This document shows positions 13,475 through 21,393 of a stretch of DNA of 39,426 bases, piece after piece (the stretch's first letter is position 1; each line of letters opens with the position of its first letter). The DNA comes from CAZRRV01 sp964406705 (GTDB lineage Bacteria; Bacillota; Clostridia; Oscillospirales; Acutalibacteraceae). Under the pieces are notes generated by a model. That model saw only the letters and a list, made by a program, of their open reading frames with translations, was not told the origin of the DNA and searched no databases. The stretch spans positions 1 through 39,426 of the forward strand of contig CAYOSS010000005.1 in the NCBI GenBank assembly GCA_964406705.1, written 5' to 3'. Both the position numbers and the translations under genes were made by a program.

Positions 13475-15133
13475 ATGAAGTGTAACGGTTCCGAGATCTT
13501 GGTGCGGGTGCTGCTGGAGAACGGGGTTGACACGATTTTCGGCTACCCCGGCGGCGCGGTCCTCGATATATATGACGCGCTCTACCGCTTCCGCGATAAG
13601 ATTCACCATTATATGACGGTCCACGAGCAGGGCGCCGCCCACGCCGCCGACGGCTACGCCAGGGCGACGGGGAAGACGGGCGTTGTCCTCGCTACGAGCG
13701 GCCCCGGAGCTACCAACCTTGTCACCGGGATCGCCACGGCGTATATGGACAGCGTCCCGCTGGTGGCGATCACCGGGAACGTCCCAAACAAGCTCATAGG
13801 TCGGGACAGCTTCCAGGAAGTCTACATCGCGGGGATCACCATGCCCATCACCAAGCACAATTTCGTGGTGCGCAGAGTGGAGGATCTGGCGGATACGCTG
13901 CGCAGCGCTTTCCGCATCGCGGCGAGCGGCAGACCCGGCCCCGTGCTTGTGGATATACCCAAGGACATAGGCGTCGCGGTGACTGACTACGAGCCGGCTC
14001 CTCCCGTCACCCCCGATAAACCCTCCTACCTCAATTTGGAAGATCTCCCGGAGATCGCCGAAGCGGTGAACACCGCCCGCAAGCCCGTCCTGTTTATCGG
14101 CGGCGGGGCGAAGTCCCCCGAGGCGGTGTCGCTTATTAAGGAGATTATAGCGAAGACCGGTATCCCGGCGGTGCACACCATTATGGCGACGGGAGTGCTG
14201 CCCCGCGACCTGCCGGAAAATTTGGGGATCGTGGGTATGCATGGCTCCGTGAAGGCCAACCGCGCCGTGGACCACGCCGACGTGCTTCTTGCGGTGGGCA
14301 CCCGCTTTTCCGACCGCGTGGCGCTTAATACGGACAAATTCGCGGGCAAGGCGAGGATTATCCAGATTGACATCGACCGCAGCGAGATTAACAAGAACGT
14401 CCAGACCGACCTTTCCGTGGTGGGGGACGCGGTCACGGTGCTCTCCTCCTTAAAGAGTATGCTGAAGCCCCTCTCCCTCGACGAGTGGTACGCCAAAATC
14501 GCCGGGTACGAGCAGCCCGTGGCTGAGAAAACCGGCGGCGGGACGCTTCACCCCCGCGAGATTATGGACGCTCTCGGCGAAGCGGCGGCTCCGGGCTCGA
14601 TTTTCGTCACCGACGTGGGTCAGCACCAGATGTGGGCGGCTCAGTACTTGGACCCCGGCGCCCCCGAGGATTTCCTCACGAGCGGCGGGCTCGGCACGAT
14701 GGGCTACGGCTACGGAGCGGCCATAGGAGCCGCGGTAGGCACGGGGAAAACCCCGGTCTTCCACATCACCGGGGACGGTTCCTTCCATATGAATATGAAC
14801 GAGGCTTGCACCGCCGTGACCTACAAAGTCCCCGTGATTTCGGTTATCCTGAACAACTCGGCCCTCGGGATGGTGCGCCAGTGGCAGACGGTGTTCTACG
14901 GGCGGCGGTACTCCTCCAGCGAGCCGGAGAGGGTGACGGATTACGTCAAGGTGGCCGAAGGGTTCGGCGCCAAGGGATATTCCTGCTCCACGCCGGAGCA
15001 GTTGAGGGTGGCTCTCCGCGAGGCGGTTAACGCGGGCGGCCCGGTGTGGATAGAGTGCGTGGTCGACCGCGAGGAGCGCGTGCTCCCGATGATCCCCGCC
15101 GGCGGCACCGTCGAGAATTGTATTTGCGATTAG
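13475..15133 (+). CDS. ilvB: Acetolactate synthase large (catalytic) subunit
   Basis: ThDP enzyme making acetolactate and acetohydroxybutyrate from pyruvate. 552 residues. The catalytic glutamate is in H-E-Q-G-A-A-H-A-A-D-G-Y-A-R, and the T-S-G-P-G-A-T-N-L-V-T motif follows. The ThDP/metal site is G-D-G-S-F-H-M-N-M-N-E with N-N-S-A-L-G-M-V-R-Q-W downstream, the signature of anabolic, FAD-containing AHAS rather than the catabolic type. It pairs with ilvN 9 bp downstream. Confidence 0.96.
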   Translation: MKCNGSEILVRVLLENGVDTIFGYPGGAVLDIYDALYRFRDKIHHYMTVHEQGAAHAADGYARATGKTGVVLATSGPGATNLVTGIATAYMDSVPLVAITGNVPNKLIGRDSFQEVYIAGITMPITKHNFVVRRVEDLADTLRSAFRIAASGRPGPVLVDIPKDIGVAVTDYEPAPPVTPDKPSYLNLEDLPEIAEAVNTARKPVLFIGGGAKSPEAVSLIKEIIAKTGIPAVHTIMATGVLPRDLPENLGIVGMHGSVKANRAVDHADVLLAVGTRFSDRVALNTDKFAGKARIIQIDIDRSEINKNVQTDLSVVGDAVTVLSSLKSMLKPLSLDEWYAKIAGYEQPVAEKTGGGTLHPREIMDALGEAAAPGSIFVTDVGQHQMWAAQYLDPGAPEDFLTSGGLGTMGYGYGAAIGAAVGTGKTPVFHITGDGSFHMNMNEACTAVTYKVPVISVILNNSALGMVRQWQTVFYGRRYSSSEPERVTDYVKVAEGFGAKGYSCSTPEQLRVALREAVNAGGPVWIECVVDREERVLPMIPAGGTVENCICD

Positions 15134-15142
15134 GGGCGGCGT

Positions 15143-15658
15143 ATGAGTGATCAAAGATATATAAGCGTGCTTGTGGCGAACCACGAGGGGGTCCTGGCGA
15201 GGCTTTCCTCCCTGTTTTGCAGGAGGGGCTTCAACATAGACAGTCTCACCGTTTCCGCCACCAACGACCCGCTGCTCTCCCGCGTCACCATCACCACGCG
15301 CGGCAGCGAGCAGGAGATCCTCCAGATAATGCGCCAGACGGAGAAGCTCCACGAGTTCAAGGGCTTCTACGAGCTTGACGAGAGCGACAGCCTGCTGCGC
15401 GAGCTGCTCCTGATCAAAGTCAAAGTGGATGACGTGACCTTGGGCACGCTCCGCGAGATAGCGGGCATCTACAAAGCCAAGATAATCGATCTGTCCGTGG
15501 GGAGTATGGTGTTCGAGCTGACGGGCGAGCCGGCCAAGTTGGACGCGTTTGTCGAGCTTCTCAAGCCCTACACCATTTTGGAGATGTGCAGAACCGGGGT
15601 TACCGCGTTGCAGCGCGGCCCCGTGAAGCTAAGTACACAGTATAAAGGAGACGTGTGA
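15143..15658 (+). CDS. ilvN: Acetolactate synthase small (regulatory) subunit
   Basis: Confers valine feedback inhibition on IlvB. 171 residues with an N-terminal ACT domain (L-V-A-N-H-E-G-V-L-A-R-L-S-S-L-F near 10-25, then R-R-G-F-N-I-D-S-L-T-V) and the C-terminal ALS_ss_C domain (R-E-L-L-L-I-K-V-K-V). Length is normal. Its stop is 1 bp before the ilvC start. Confidence 0.95.
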   Translation: MSDQRYISVLVANHEGVLARLSSLFCRRGFNIDSLTVSATNDPLLSRVTITTRGSEQEILQIMRQTEKLHEFKGFYELDESDSLLRELLLIKVKVDDVTLGTLREIAGIYKAKIIDLSVGSMVFELTGEPAKLDAFVELLKPYTILEMCRTGVTALQRGPVKLSTQYKGDV

Positions 15659-15659
15659 A

Positions 15660-16655
15660 ATGATCAAGAAGTACTACGATTCCGACTGCAATTTGGGATT
15701 GCTCGACGGCAAAACCGTCGCCGTTATCGGCTACGGGAGCCAGGGCCACGCCCATGCGCAGAACCTCCACGAGAGCGGCGTCGACGTGATTGTGGGGCTC
15801 CGCCGCACGAGCGAGAGCTGGGCCAAGGCCGAGGCGGCGGGTCTCAAGGTCGCCGAGGTGCCGGAAGCCGCCAAAGCCGCGGATTTCGTGATGATGCTGG
15901 TCCCGGACGAGCTCGCCGCGGACATCTACAAGGCCGAAGTCGCCCCCTATTTGGAGGAGGGCAACGTGCTCCTTTTTGCCCATGGGTTCAATATTCACTA
16001 CAACTTTATCCAGCCCCCGGCCAACGTCGATGTGATTATGGTCGCCCCCAAGGGTCCCGGCCACACGGTGAGGAGCCAGTATGTGGAGGGTAAGGGGGTT
16101 CCCAGCCTCATAGCCGTACATCAGGATTATTCCGGGCGCGCTAAGGATTACGCTCTGGCGTACGCCTGCGGCATCGGCGCGGGGAGAGCCGGGATCCTTG
16201 AGACCACTTTCCGCGAGGAGACCGAGACGGACCTTTTCGGCGAGCAGTGCGTGCTCTGCGGCGGCGTCACCGAGCTGATGAAGGCCGGGTTCGACACCCT
16301 GGTCGAGGCGGGCTACGCGCCTGAGATGGCGTACTTCGAGTGCATTCACGAGATGAAGCTGATCGTCGACCTTATCAACAGCGGCGGCTTCGGTATGATG
16401 CGTTACTCCATCTCCAACACGGCGGAGTACGGCGACTACCGCACCGGCAAGCGCCTGATCACAGAGGACACCCGCAAGGAGATGAAGCAGGTCCTCTCCG
16501 AAATCCAGGATGGCACATTCGCTTCCGAGTTTATGCAGGAGTTCTCCTCCGGGCGCAAGGCGAAATTCCTCGCCACCCGCCGCAAAGAGGCCTCTCACCC
16601 GCTGGAGAAGGTGGGCGCGGAGCTGCGCAAGATGATGAGCTGGCTGAAGAAATAG
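15660..16655 (+). CDS. ilvC: Ketol-acid reductoisomerase, class I
   Basis: Converts acetolactate or acetohydroxybutyrate to the dihydroxy acids with NAD(P)H and Mg. 331 residues, class I length. The Rossmann loop is G-Y-G-S-Q-G-H-A-H-A near 23-32. The following R-R-T-S-E-S loop favours NADPH. The metal/acid residues appear in D-L-F-G-E-Q and in E-C-I-H-E-M-K-L-I-V-D, and the closing S-N-T-A-E-Y-G-D-Y is present. GGAGACGTG precedes the start. Confidence 0.96.
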   Translation: MIKKYYDSDCNLGLLDGKTVAVIGYGSQGHAHAQNLHESGVDVIVGLRRTSESWAKAEAAGLKVAEVPEAAKAADFVMMLVPDELAADIYKAEVAPYLEEGNVLLFAHGFNIHYNFIQPPANVDVIMVAPKGPGHTVRSQYVEGKGVPSLIAVHQDYSGRAKDYALAYACGIGAGRAGILETTFREETETDLFGEQCVLCGGVTELMKAGFDTLVEAGYAPEMAYFECIHEMKLIVDLINSGGFGMMRYSISNTAEYGDYRTGKRLITEDTRKEMKQVLSEIQDGTFASEFMQEFSSGRKAKFLATRRKEASHPLEKVGAELRKMMSWLKK

Positions 16656-16666
16656 CTTTTCTCACC

Positions 16667-16699
16667 GCCGGGCGGTTTCGGGTTGCCGTGCCGCCCGGC
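16667..16699 (+). repeat. Hairpin between ilvC and ilvD
   Basis: GCCGGGCGG (16667-16675) and CCGCCCGGC (16691-16699) are perfect complements around a 15-base loop. There is only a short CTTT after it, so it is more likely an RNA-stability or processing element than a terminator; ilvD follows 34 bp on. Confidence 0.65.
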
Positions 16700-16733
16700 A
16701 CGTCTTTAACCGTATATAGAAGGAGGTTCGCCG

Positions 16734-18398
16734 ATGCCGAGAAGAAGCGATACGGTGCTGCGCGGAGCGGAGAGAGCGCCCAACCGCAGTTTGTTCTACG
16801 CTATGGGGTACACCGAGGAGGAGCTACGGCGTCCGTTGATAGGCGTCGTGAGCGCGTACAGCGAGATAGTCCCCGGGCACTCGCACTTGGATAAGCTCGC
16901 CGAGGCGGCGAAAGCCGGGGTCCGCTCCGCCGGGGGGACGCCGGTGCTCTTCCCCTCTATCGGGGTGTGCGACGGCATCGCGATGGGCCATATCGGGATG
17001 AAGTACTCCCTCGCGAGCCGCGAGCTGATAGCCGACAGCGTGGAGACAATGGCGATGGCGCACGGGTTCGACGGGCTGGTGCTGATCCCCAACTGCGACA
17101 AGATTGTCCCCGGTATGGTGATGGCGGCGGTGCGGCTGGATATCCCCTCTGTCGTATGCAGCGGCGGGCCTATGTTGGCGGGGCGGTTCGGCACCGAGAG
17201 CGTCAGCCTTTCCAAGATGTTCGAGGCTGTGGGCGCGGAGAAAGCCGGCTTCATGAGCGAGGACGAGCTGGAGGAGTGCGCAAAGAACGCCTGCCCCGGC
17301 TGCGGAAGCTGCGCGGGGATGTACACCGCCAACAGTATGAACTGCCTTTGCGAGGCGCTGGGCATCGCCCTTCCCGGCAACGGCACCGTCCCCGCGGTGA
17401 GCGGTAGGCGGATCGCCCTTGCGAAAAAAGCCGGTGAGGCGGTCGTCCGCCTCGTTAACGAGGGCGTCACCGCCCGGCAGATCGTGAACGCACGCTCCAT
17501 AGCGAACGCCATCGCCTGCGATATGGCGCTGGGGTGTAGCTCCAACAGCGTGCTCCACCTGCTCGCCATAGCCAACGAGGCCGGCGCGGAGCTGCCCCTT
17601 TCCCGGTTCAACGAGATTAGCGCGAGGGTGCCGAACCTTTGTCATTTGGCCCCGGCGGGTCCCACCCACGTGGAGGACCTCGACAGGGCGGGAGGGATCC
17701 CGGCGGTGCAGGCGGAGCTTATTCGAGGCGGATTTATAGACCCCACCCTCCCGACCGTCACGGGCCGGACAGTTGGTGAGAACGTGGCGGGAGCGCGCAT
17801 TCTCGACCCCTCGGCCATTCGCACCATTGACGAGCCCTACTCTCCTACGGGTGGCCTTCAGATTTTGTGGGGGAACTTAGCCCCGGACGGCTGCGTGGTG
17901 AAGCGCAGCGCCGTCGCCCCGGAGATGCTGCGCCACGAAGGCCCCGCGCGGGTGTTCGACAGCGAGGAGGAGGCCATCTCCGCCATATACGCCGGCGGGA
18001 TCAAGGACGGCGACGTGGTGGTCATCCGCTACGAGGGGCCCGTGGGAGGGCCCGGCATGAGGGAAATGCTCAACCCGACGAGCGCGCTCGCCGGTATGGG
18101 GTTGGATAAGACCGTCGCGCTGATAACGGACGGGCGCTTCTCCGGCGCGAGCAGGGGCGCGTCCATCGGGCATGTGTGCCCCGAGGCGGCGTCGGGCGGA
18201 ACTATTCGCCTGGTGGAGGAGGGCGACCTCATCTCCATAGATATTCCGGGGGCGGCAATCACGCTGAAGGTCTCCGACGATGAGTTGGAGCGCCGCGCCG
18301 CCCGGTACGTACCCCCCGAGCCCAATGTCAAGACGGGTTGGCTCGCCCGCTACTCGCGGCAGGTCGCGAGCGCGTCGGAAGGCGCCATAATGAAGTAG
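16734..18398 (+). CDS. ilvD: Dihydroxy-acid dehydratase
   Basis: Iron-sulfur enzyme dehydrating the dihydroxy acids to the oxo-acid precursors of valine and isoleucine. 554 residues. Cluster-binding cysteines are in I-P-N-C-D-K-I-V-P-G and C-P-G-C-G-S-C-A-G-M-Y-T-A-N-S-M. The C-terminal G-R-F-S-G-A-S-R-G is the catalytic serine region. The start follows AAGGAGG by 6 bases. Confidence 0.96.
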   Translation: MPRRSDTVLRGAERAPNRSLFYAMGYTEEELRRPLIGVVSAYSEIVPGHSHLDKLAEAAKAGVRSAGGTPVLFPSIGVCDGIAMGHIGMKYSLASRELIADSVETMAMAHGFDGLVLIPNCDKIVPGMVMAAVRLDIPSVVCSGGPMLAGRFGTESVSLSKMFEAVGAEKAGFMSEDELEECAKNACPGCGSCAGMYTANSMNCLCEALGIALPGNGTVPAVSGRRIALAKKAGEAVVRLVNEGVTARQIVNARSIANAIACDMALGCSSNSVLHLLAIANEAGAELPLSRFNEISARVPNLCHLAPAGPTHVEDLDRAGGIPAVQAELIRGGFIDPTLPTVTGRTVGENVAGARILDPSAIRTIDEPYSPTGGLQILWGNLAPDGCVVKRSAVAPEMLRHEGPARVFDSEEEAISAIYAGGIKDGDVVVIRYEGPVGGPGMREMLNPTSALAGMGLDKTVALITDGRFSGASRGASIGHVCPEAASGGTIRLVEEGDLISIDIPGAAITLKVSDDELERRAARYVPPEPNVKTGWLARYSRQVASASEGAIMK

Positions 18399-18402
18399 CC
18401 GT

Positions 18403-18885
18403 ATGGACTCCGTAGACCTGAAACTCATTAAAATGCTCCAGGAGGACGCCAGAATGCCTCTTAAGGACCTGGCTGAGGGCGTGTTCCTCTCCTCTCCCGC
18501 CACGGCGGCGCGCATTCGCCGTCTGGAGGAGCAGGGGGTCATCACGGGGTACGGCGCGAGGCTTGACCATAAGAAGTTAGGCTTCCCGATCGTGGCGTTC
18601 ATCAACTTGGAGGTTCACCCCACGCAGAAGGCGGTGTTTTACCCGTTCATATCCAGCCATCCCAACGTGATAGAGTGCGACTGCGTCACCGGGAGGTACT
18701 CCATGCTGATCAAGGTCGCCTTCCAGAGCACGGAGCAGCTGGACTCGTTTATAGGGACGCTGCAAAACTTCGGCAGCACAGAGACAAAGATAGTTTTCTC
18801 CACCGCTAAGGAGGATTTCAGCGTCGACCTTTGCGGGATAGCGGAGGGAAACTACCCGGAGCTGCCCGGGGTCCCGTCGCCGTAA
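18403..18885 (+). CDS. Lrp/AsnC-family transcriptional regulator
   Basis: 160 residues. The N-terminal winged helix begins M-D-S-V-D-L-K-L-I-K-M-L-Q-E-D-A-R and has the recognition helix S-P-A-T-A-A-R-I-R-R-L-E. The C-terminal ligand-binding (RAM) domain contains E-C-D-C-V-T-G-R-Y-S-M-L-I-K-V. The gene lies 4 bp after ilvD and closes the operon, so it is co-expressed with the pathway. Control of the operon or of amino-acid transport in response to a branched-chain amino acid is inferred. No ribosome site stronger than GTAGCCGT precedes the ATG. Confidence 0.92.
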   Translation: MDSVDLKLIKMLQEDARMPLKDLAEGVFLSSPATAARIRRLEEQGVITGYGARLDHKKLGFPIVAFINLEVHPTQKAVFYPFISSHPNVIECDCVTGRYSMLIKVAFQSTEQLDSFIGTLQNFGSTETKIVFSTAKEDFSVDLCGIAEGNYPELPGVPSP

Positions 18886-18924
18886 GCTTAACGTATAGCT
18901 TTGTCTTGCTTTACAACTCAATAT

Positions 18925-19019
18925 TCCAGGGGGAGCCGGTAACCGAGCCGGCTGAGATGCCTCGTTTTCGCGGCGGACCCCTATTTACCTGATGCGGGTA
19001 ATGCCGACGAAGGGATGGA
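18925..19019 (+). promoter_or_regulatory. TPP (THI-box) riboswitch aptamer
   Basis: Consensus elements in order: P1 TCCA / TGGA (18925-18928, 19016-19019), GGGGGAGCC, P2 AGCCGG / CCGGCT, the CTGAGA core (18952-18957), GGACCC, ACCTGATG and GGGTAATGCCGACGAAGGGA. TPP binding should shut down thiT through the terminator that follows. No convincing promoter was found in the 40 bp upstream. Confidence 0.95.
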
Positions 19020-19036
19020 CTGCTTTTATCCTCTTT

Positions 19037-19068
19037 CCGTCGCCGGGTTACCCCTCGCGGCGGATTTT
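19037..19068 (+). terminator. Riboswitch-controlled terminator of thiT
   Basis: CCGTCGC (19037-19043) pairs with GCGGCGG (19057-19063), one G-U pair, followed by ATTTTATT. The 5' arm CGTCG is also complementary to CGACG in the aptamer's 3' side, and ATCC-TCTT (from 19029) can pair with AAGGGAT. This gives the expected antiterminator when TPP is absent. Confidence 0.8.
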
Positions 19069-19093
19069 ATTATGCGAAAAGGAGCGTTAACAA

Positions 19094-19675
19094 ATGCCAA
19101 ACAGCAATGTCAGCACAAAATCGGATAACATCAAGAGGATCACCTTCACGGCTATAATGATAGCCCTCTCCTCCGTGCTCAGCATGATCCCCCTTTACCA
19201 GTACCCTCTGGGCGGGAAGGTCACCCCCGCGAGCATGCTCCCGGTGCTTCTTGTGGTGCTGAAATACGACACCCGCTGGGGGGTGTTCACCACGTTTTTG
19301 TATTCGGTCCTGCAGGCGGCTTTCAGCTTCGCGAAGGCGCTCACCTGGGGGCTGACCCCGTTCCTCTTCGTGATGTGCATACTCTTTGACTACATCCTGG
19401 CGTACACGTCGCTGGCGGTCGCGGGGCTGTTCCGGCGGTACGGCAACGCGGGGGCGATAGCCGGGGTGGCGTTCGCGCTGTTTATGCGCTTCGTGATGCA
19501 TATGATTTCCGGGATGACCTGCTGGGGCTACGTCGCCGACAAGGGCTTCTGGGGGGCGTTCCGCTGGTCGCTGTTGGTGAACGGGCCGCTGATGGCGGTC
19601 GAGTTCCTTATAATCCTGCTGGTGCTGATCCCCCTGCTCGCGACAAAGGCTTATCAGAAGATAATGGAATATTGA
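19094..19675 (+). CDS. thiT: ThiT, thiamine-specific S-component of an ECF transporter
   Basis: Membrane protein that binds thiamine and docks on a shared EcfAA'T energising module. 193 residues with about six membrane segments. The thiamine-binding signature is R-F-V-M-H-M-I-S-G-M-T-C-W-G-Y, and the earlier Y-P-L-G-G-K-V-T-P-A-S-M-L-P segment is also family-typical. The TPP riboswitch upstream fixes the substrate class. AAGGAG lies 10 bases before the ATG. The likely energising module is 11 kb downstream (ecfA1, ecfA2, ecfT). Confidence 0.95.
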   Translation: MPNSNVSTKSDNIKRITFTAIMIALSSVLSMIPLYQYPLGGKVTPASMLPVLLVVLKYDTRWGVFTTFLYSVLQAAFSFAKALTWGLTPFLFVMCILFDYILAYTSLAVAGLFRRYGNAGAIAGVAFALFMRFVMHMISGMTCWGYVADKGFWGAFRWSLLVNGPLMAVEFLIILLVLIPLLATKAYQKIMEY

Positions 19676-19716
19676 CAAGATTTCAGACCCCGTCAACTCT
19701 TCCGCCGTGGCTCCGT

Positions 19717-19742
19717 GGGGGGGCCAGGTATATAGGGGGGGG
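19717..19742 (+). repeat. Paired G7 and G8 tracts around a TATATA
   Basis: Seven Gs (19717-19723) and eight Gs (19735-19742) flank GCCAGGTATATA, about 45 bp before the start of the next gene. The second tract is followed by AGCGG, resembling the G tract and AGCGCG at 2934-2950. No -35 pairs with the TATATA at 17 bp. The tracts may vary in length; regulatory meaning is uncertain. Confidence 0.45.
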
Positions 19743-19788
19743 AGCGGAATCCGCTTGCCCCAAAATATACGGAAGGATGTGGCAGGGT

Positions 19789-20583
19789 ATGAAGTTTACG
19801 GGTGCGGAAGATGTGGCGCTGCTTACGGGGGAGCTGGAATATGACAGCTACAGGAAGGCGGTGGCGGTGTCGCTCGATCTTACGACGGGCGAGGTGAGCG
19901 GCTTTTTGGAGGAGGACGACTTCTCCTCGCCGCCGAAAAAGCCCGGCATAATGCCCGTCGCCGAGCTGACGCGCCCCGCGAGCATTGAAGGCATATACGC
20001 GAGGCTTTGCCTGAGGCTCTGCTCCGTGGCGGAACGAGGGCGGTCCCCCGGCGACCCGGCGCGGAAATTCTACGCCGACAGCCGCGGGGAGCGCTACCCC
20101 GTCTACGCTATAACCGACGCCCTGGCGGGGAGCGCTCTGAAGCACGCGAAATGCCACGCGTACGACACCCCCGGAGGGGAGCTTTGGGAGGACGAGGCCG
20201 GGCGTTTCCACATATTCGGCTTTCGCGGGGATGCGGTCTGCTTCTACTGCCGGGGTCTCGACGCTAAGGGAGCGGGCCGCGCTTACGAGTTGTTCTCCGG
20301 CGGTGATATAACGGAGGTGGAGAGAGCCGCCTCGGCCTTTAAGCCATGGAAAAGCGGGTACTCCCTGCTGTTCGCCGCCGCGAGGCGGAAGATCTTCTAC
20401 GAGGAGAGGTTTTTCGATGGCTCGGCGCGCCTGCTCTCCGACTTTAACGGGGAGACGTTCCGCCTTCGCCTTGATCCGGACGGGCTCACGCCGGACGAGG
20501 CCGCGGCGCTGCGGGTGTTCCGCCTCCCCGGCTTTCTCCGCTCGCCCGGCGGCTGGAGCGGGGTGTGGGAGTACGGGGAATAA
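19789..20583 (+). CDS. Protein of unknown function
   Basis: Not recognised. 264 residues from ATG 19789 (GGAAGG 12 bases upstream); an ATG at 19777 abuts the same GGAAGG and is less likely, and the frame is open further upstream. The protein starts MKFTGAEDVALLTGELEYD, is soluble with no signal or membrane segment, and ends G-W-S-G-V-W-E-Y-G-E. Segments such as A-V-A-V-S-L-D-L-T-T-G-E-V and G-R-F-H-I-F-G-F-R-G-D-A-V-C-F-Y-C read as alternating beta strands. It lies 113 bp after thiT on the same strand without a visible terminator between, so partial co-transcription is possible; nothing links it to thiamine. Confidence 0.7.
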   Translation: MKFTGAEDVALLTGELEYDSYRKAVAVSLDLTTGEVSGFLEEDDFSSPPKKPGIMPVAELTRPASIEGIYARLCLRLCSVAERGRSPGDPARKFYADSRGERYPVYAITDALAGSALKHAKCHAYDTPGGELWEDEAGRFHIFGFRGDAVCFYCRGLDAKGAGRAYELFSGGDITEVERAASAFKPWKSGYSLLFAAARRKIFYEERFFDGSARLLSDFNGETFRLRLDPDGLTPDEAAALRVFRLPGFLRSPGGWSGVWEYGE

Positions 20584-20660
20584 GGGACGGCTTTTCGGAC
20601 CGCGACGCTGGAGGCTCTCTTTACTTTTCGTTGTTCCAATCGTTCATTATCCCGTAAAAT

Positions 20661-20689
20661 TTGACATTTTCCTCTTCGTGTAGTATAAT
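20661..20689 (+). promoter_or_regulatory. Consensus sigma-A promoter of the DtxR-family gene
   Basis: TTGACA (20661-20666), 17-bp spacer, TATAAT (20684-20689): both boxes are perfect. The strongest-looking promoter in the window, which suggests that a repressor normally limits it, possibly the encoded regulator itself. Confidence 0.9.
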
Positions 20690-20740
20690 ATAACCGTAAG
20701 CGCGTTGGGGGAGCGTTCCCGGAGAAACGAGGTGCCGCGT

Positions 20741-21133
20741 ATGCATTTGCAGGAATCGGGAGAAATGTATCTTGAGACCATACTCATACTGTCGAGGGAG
20801 AAGAGTGCGGTGCGCTCCATCGACGTGGGGGAGTATATGGGCTACTCCAAGCCCAGCGTGAGCCGCGCCGTGGGGCTTTTGAAGGAGGGTGGCTACCTCC
20901 TTATGGATAGGGACGGCTATCTCACTCTGACCGACGCGGGGCGCGAGGTCGCGGAAAAGATATACGAGCGGCACACCCTGCTGACGGATTTTCTGACTCG
21001 TCTCGGTGTGGAGCGGGAGACCGCCGCCGAGGACGCCTGCCGCATAGAGCACGTTATCAGCGACGAGTCGTTCGCCGCCATAAAGCGGAATATGCCGGGC
21101 GCGGAGCGGCATTTCTCTATCGCAAGCGTGTGA
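20741..21133 (+). CDS. DtxR/MntR-family metal-dependent repressor, iron-type ligand set
   Basis: 130 residues from ATG 20741 (GAGG 8 bases upstream). The winged helix at 1-60 has S-K-P-S-V-S-R-A as recognition helix, followed by the dimerisation and metal domain. Aligned by eye to the family, the primary site uses Met9, Cys100, Glu103 and His104 (A-C-R-I-E-H), as in Corynebacterium DtxR/IdeR, whereas manganese-type MntR has Asp and Glu at the first two positions. His78 matches the ancillary site. There is no SH3-like third domain. An Fe(II)-responsive repressor is therefore more likely than a manganese one (inference). No metal transporter gene is adjacent. Confidence 0.85.
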   Translation: MHLQESGEMYLETILILSREKSAVRSIDVGEYMGYSKPSVSRAVGLLKEGGYLLMDRDGYLTLTDAGREVAEKIYERHTLLTDFLTRLGVERETAAEDACRIEHVISDESFAAIKRNMPGAERHFSIASV

Positions 21134-21329
21134 TCTGCTCCGGGTGCGTTCGGCGCGGCTCGCAATTTATATTAAGCGCTTTCGAGAGGCAGCTGTCGTT
21201 CGGCGCGCGATCTGCCCCGGGTGCGGTTCCCGGTCGGCGCGGACGGGCAAGGGCTTGTCAGCCGGCGGCGGGACGCGCTAAGAGCCGGCGCGAGCCTCGC
21301 GGCAGTATCAGCCATAAGTAAAACGAAAT

Positions 21330-21351
21330 CCCCCGGCAGAGCCGCCGGGGG
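21330..21351 (-). terminator. Terminator downstream of the cyclophilin gene
   Basis: Perfect 8-bp stem CCCCCGGC / GCCGGGGG with a 6-base loop, followed leftward by ATTTCGTTTTA. Read rightward it is followed by AATCTTTAT and could also end transcripts of the regulator gene. Between the regulator stop and this hairpin there is no gene, only a short imperfect duplication (GATCTGC-x-CCGGGTGCG, at 21132 and 21209). Confidence 0.7.
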
Positions 21352-21393
21352 AATCTTTATCGCTTTACCGCCGCCGCCCGCGCGACGGGCACG

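Noticed and set aside
18896..18925. A promoter directly ahead of the TPP riboswitch
   Set aside because: TTGTCT at 18901 has no -10 at proper distance; TATTCC and AATATT are too close. The real start may be unusual, or transcription may enter from the upstream operon.
19672..19700. TTGACA at the thiT stop codon as a promoter for the next gene
   Set aside because: No -10 like sequence lies 16-19 bp downstream.
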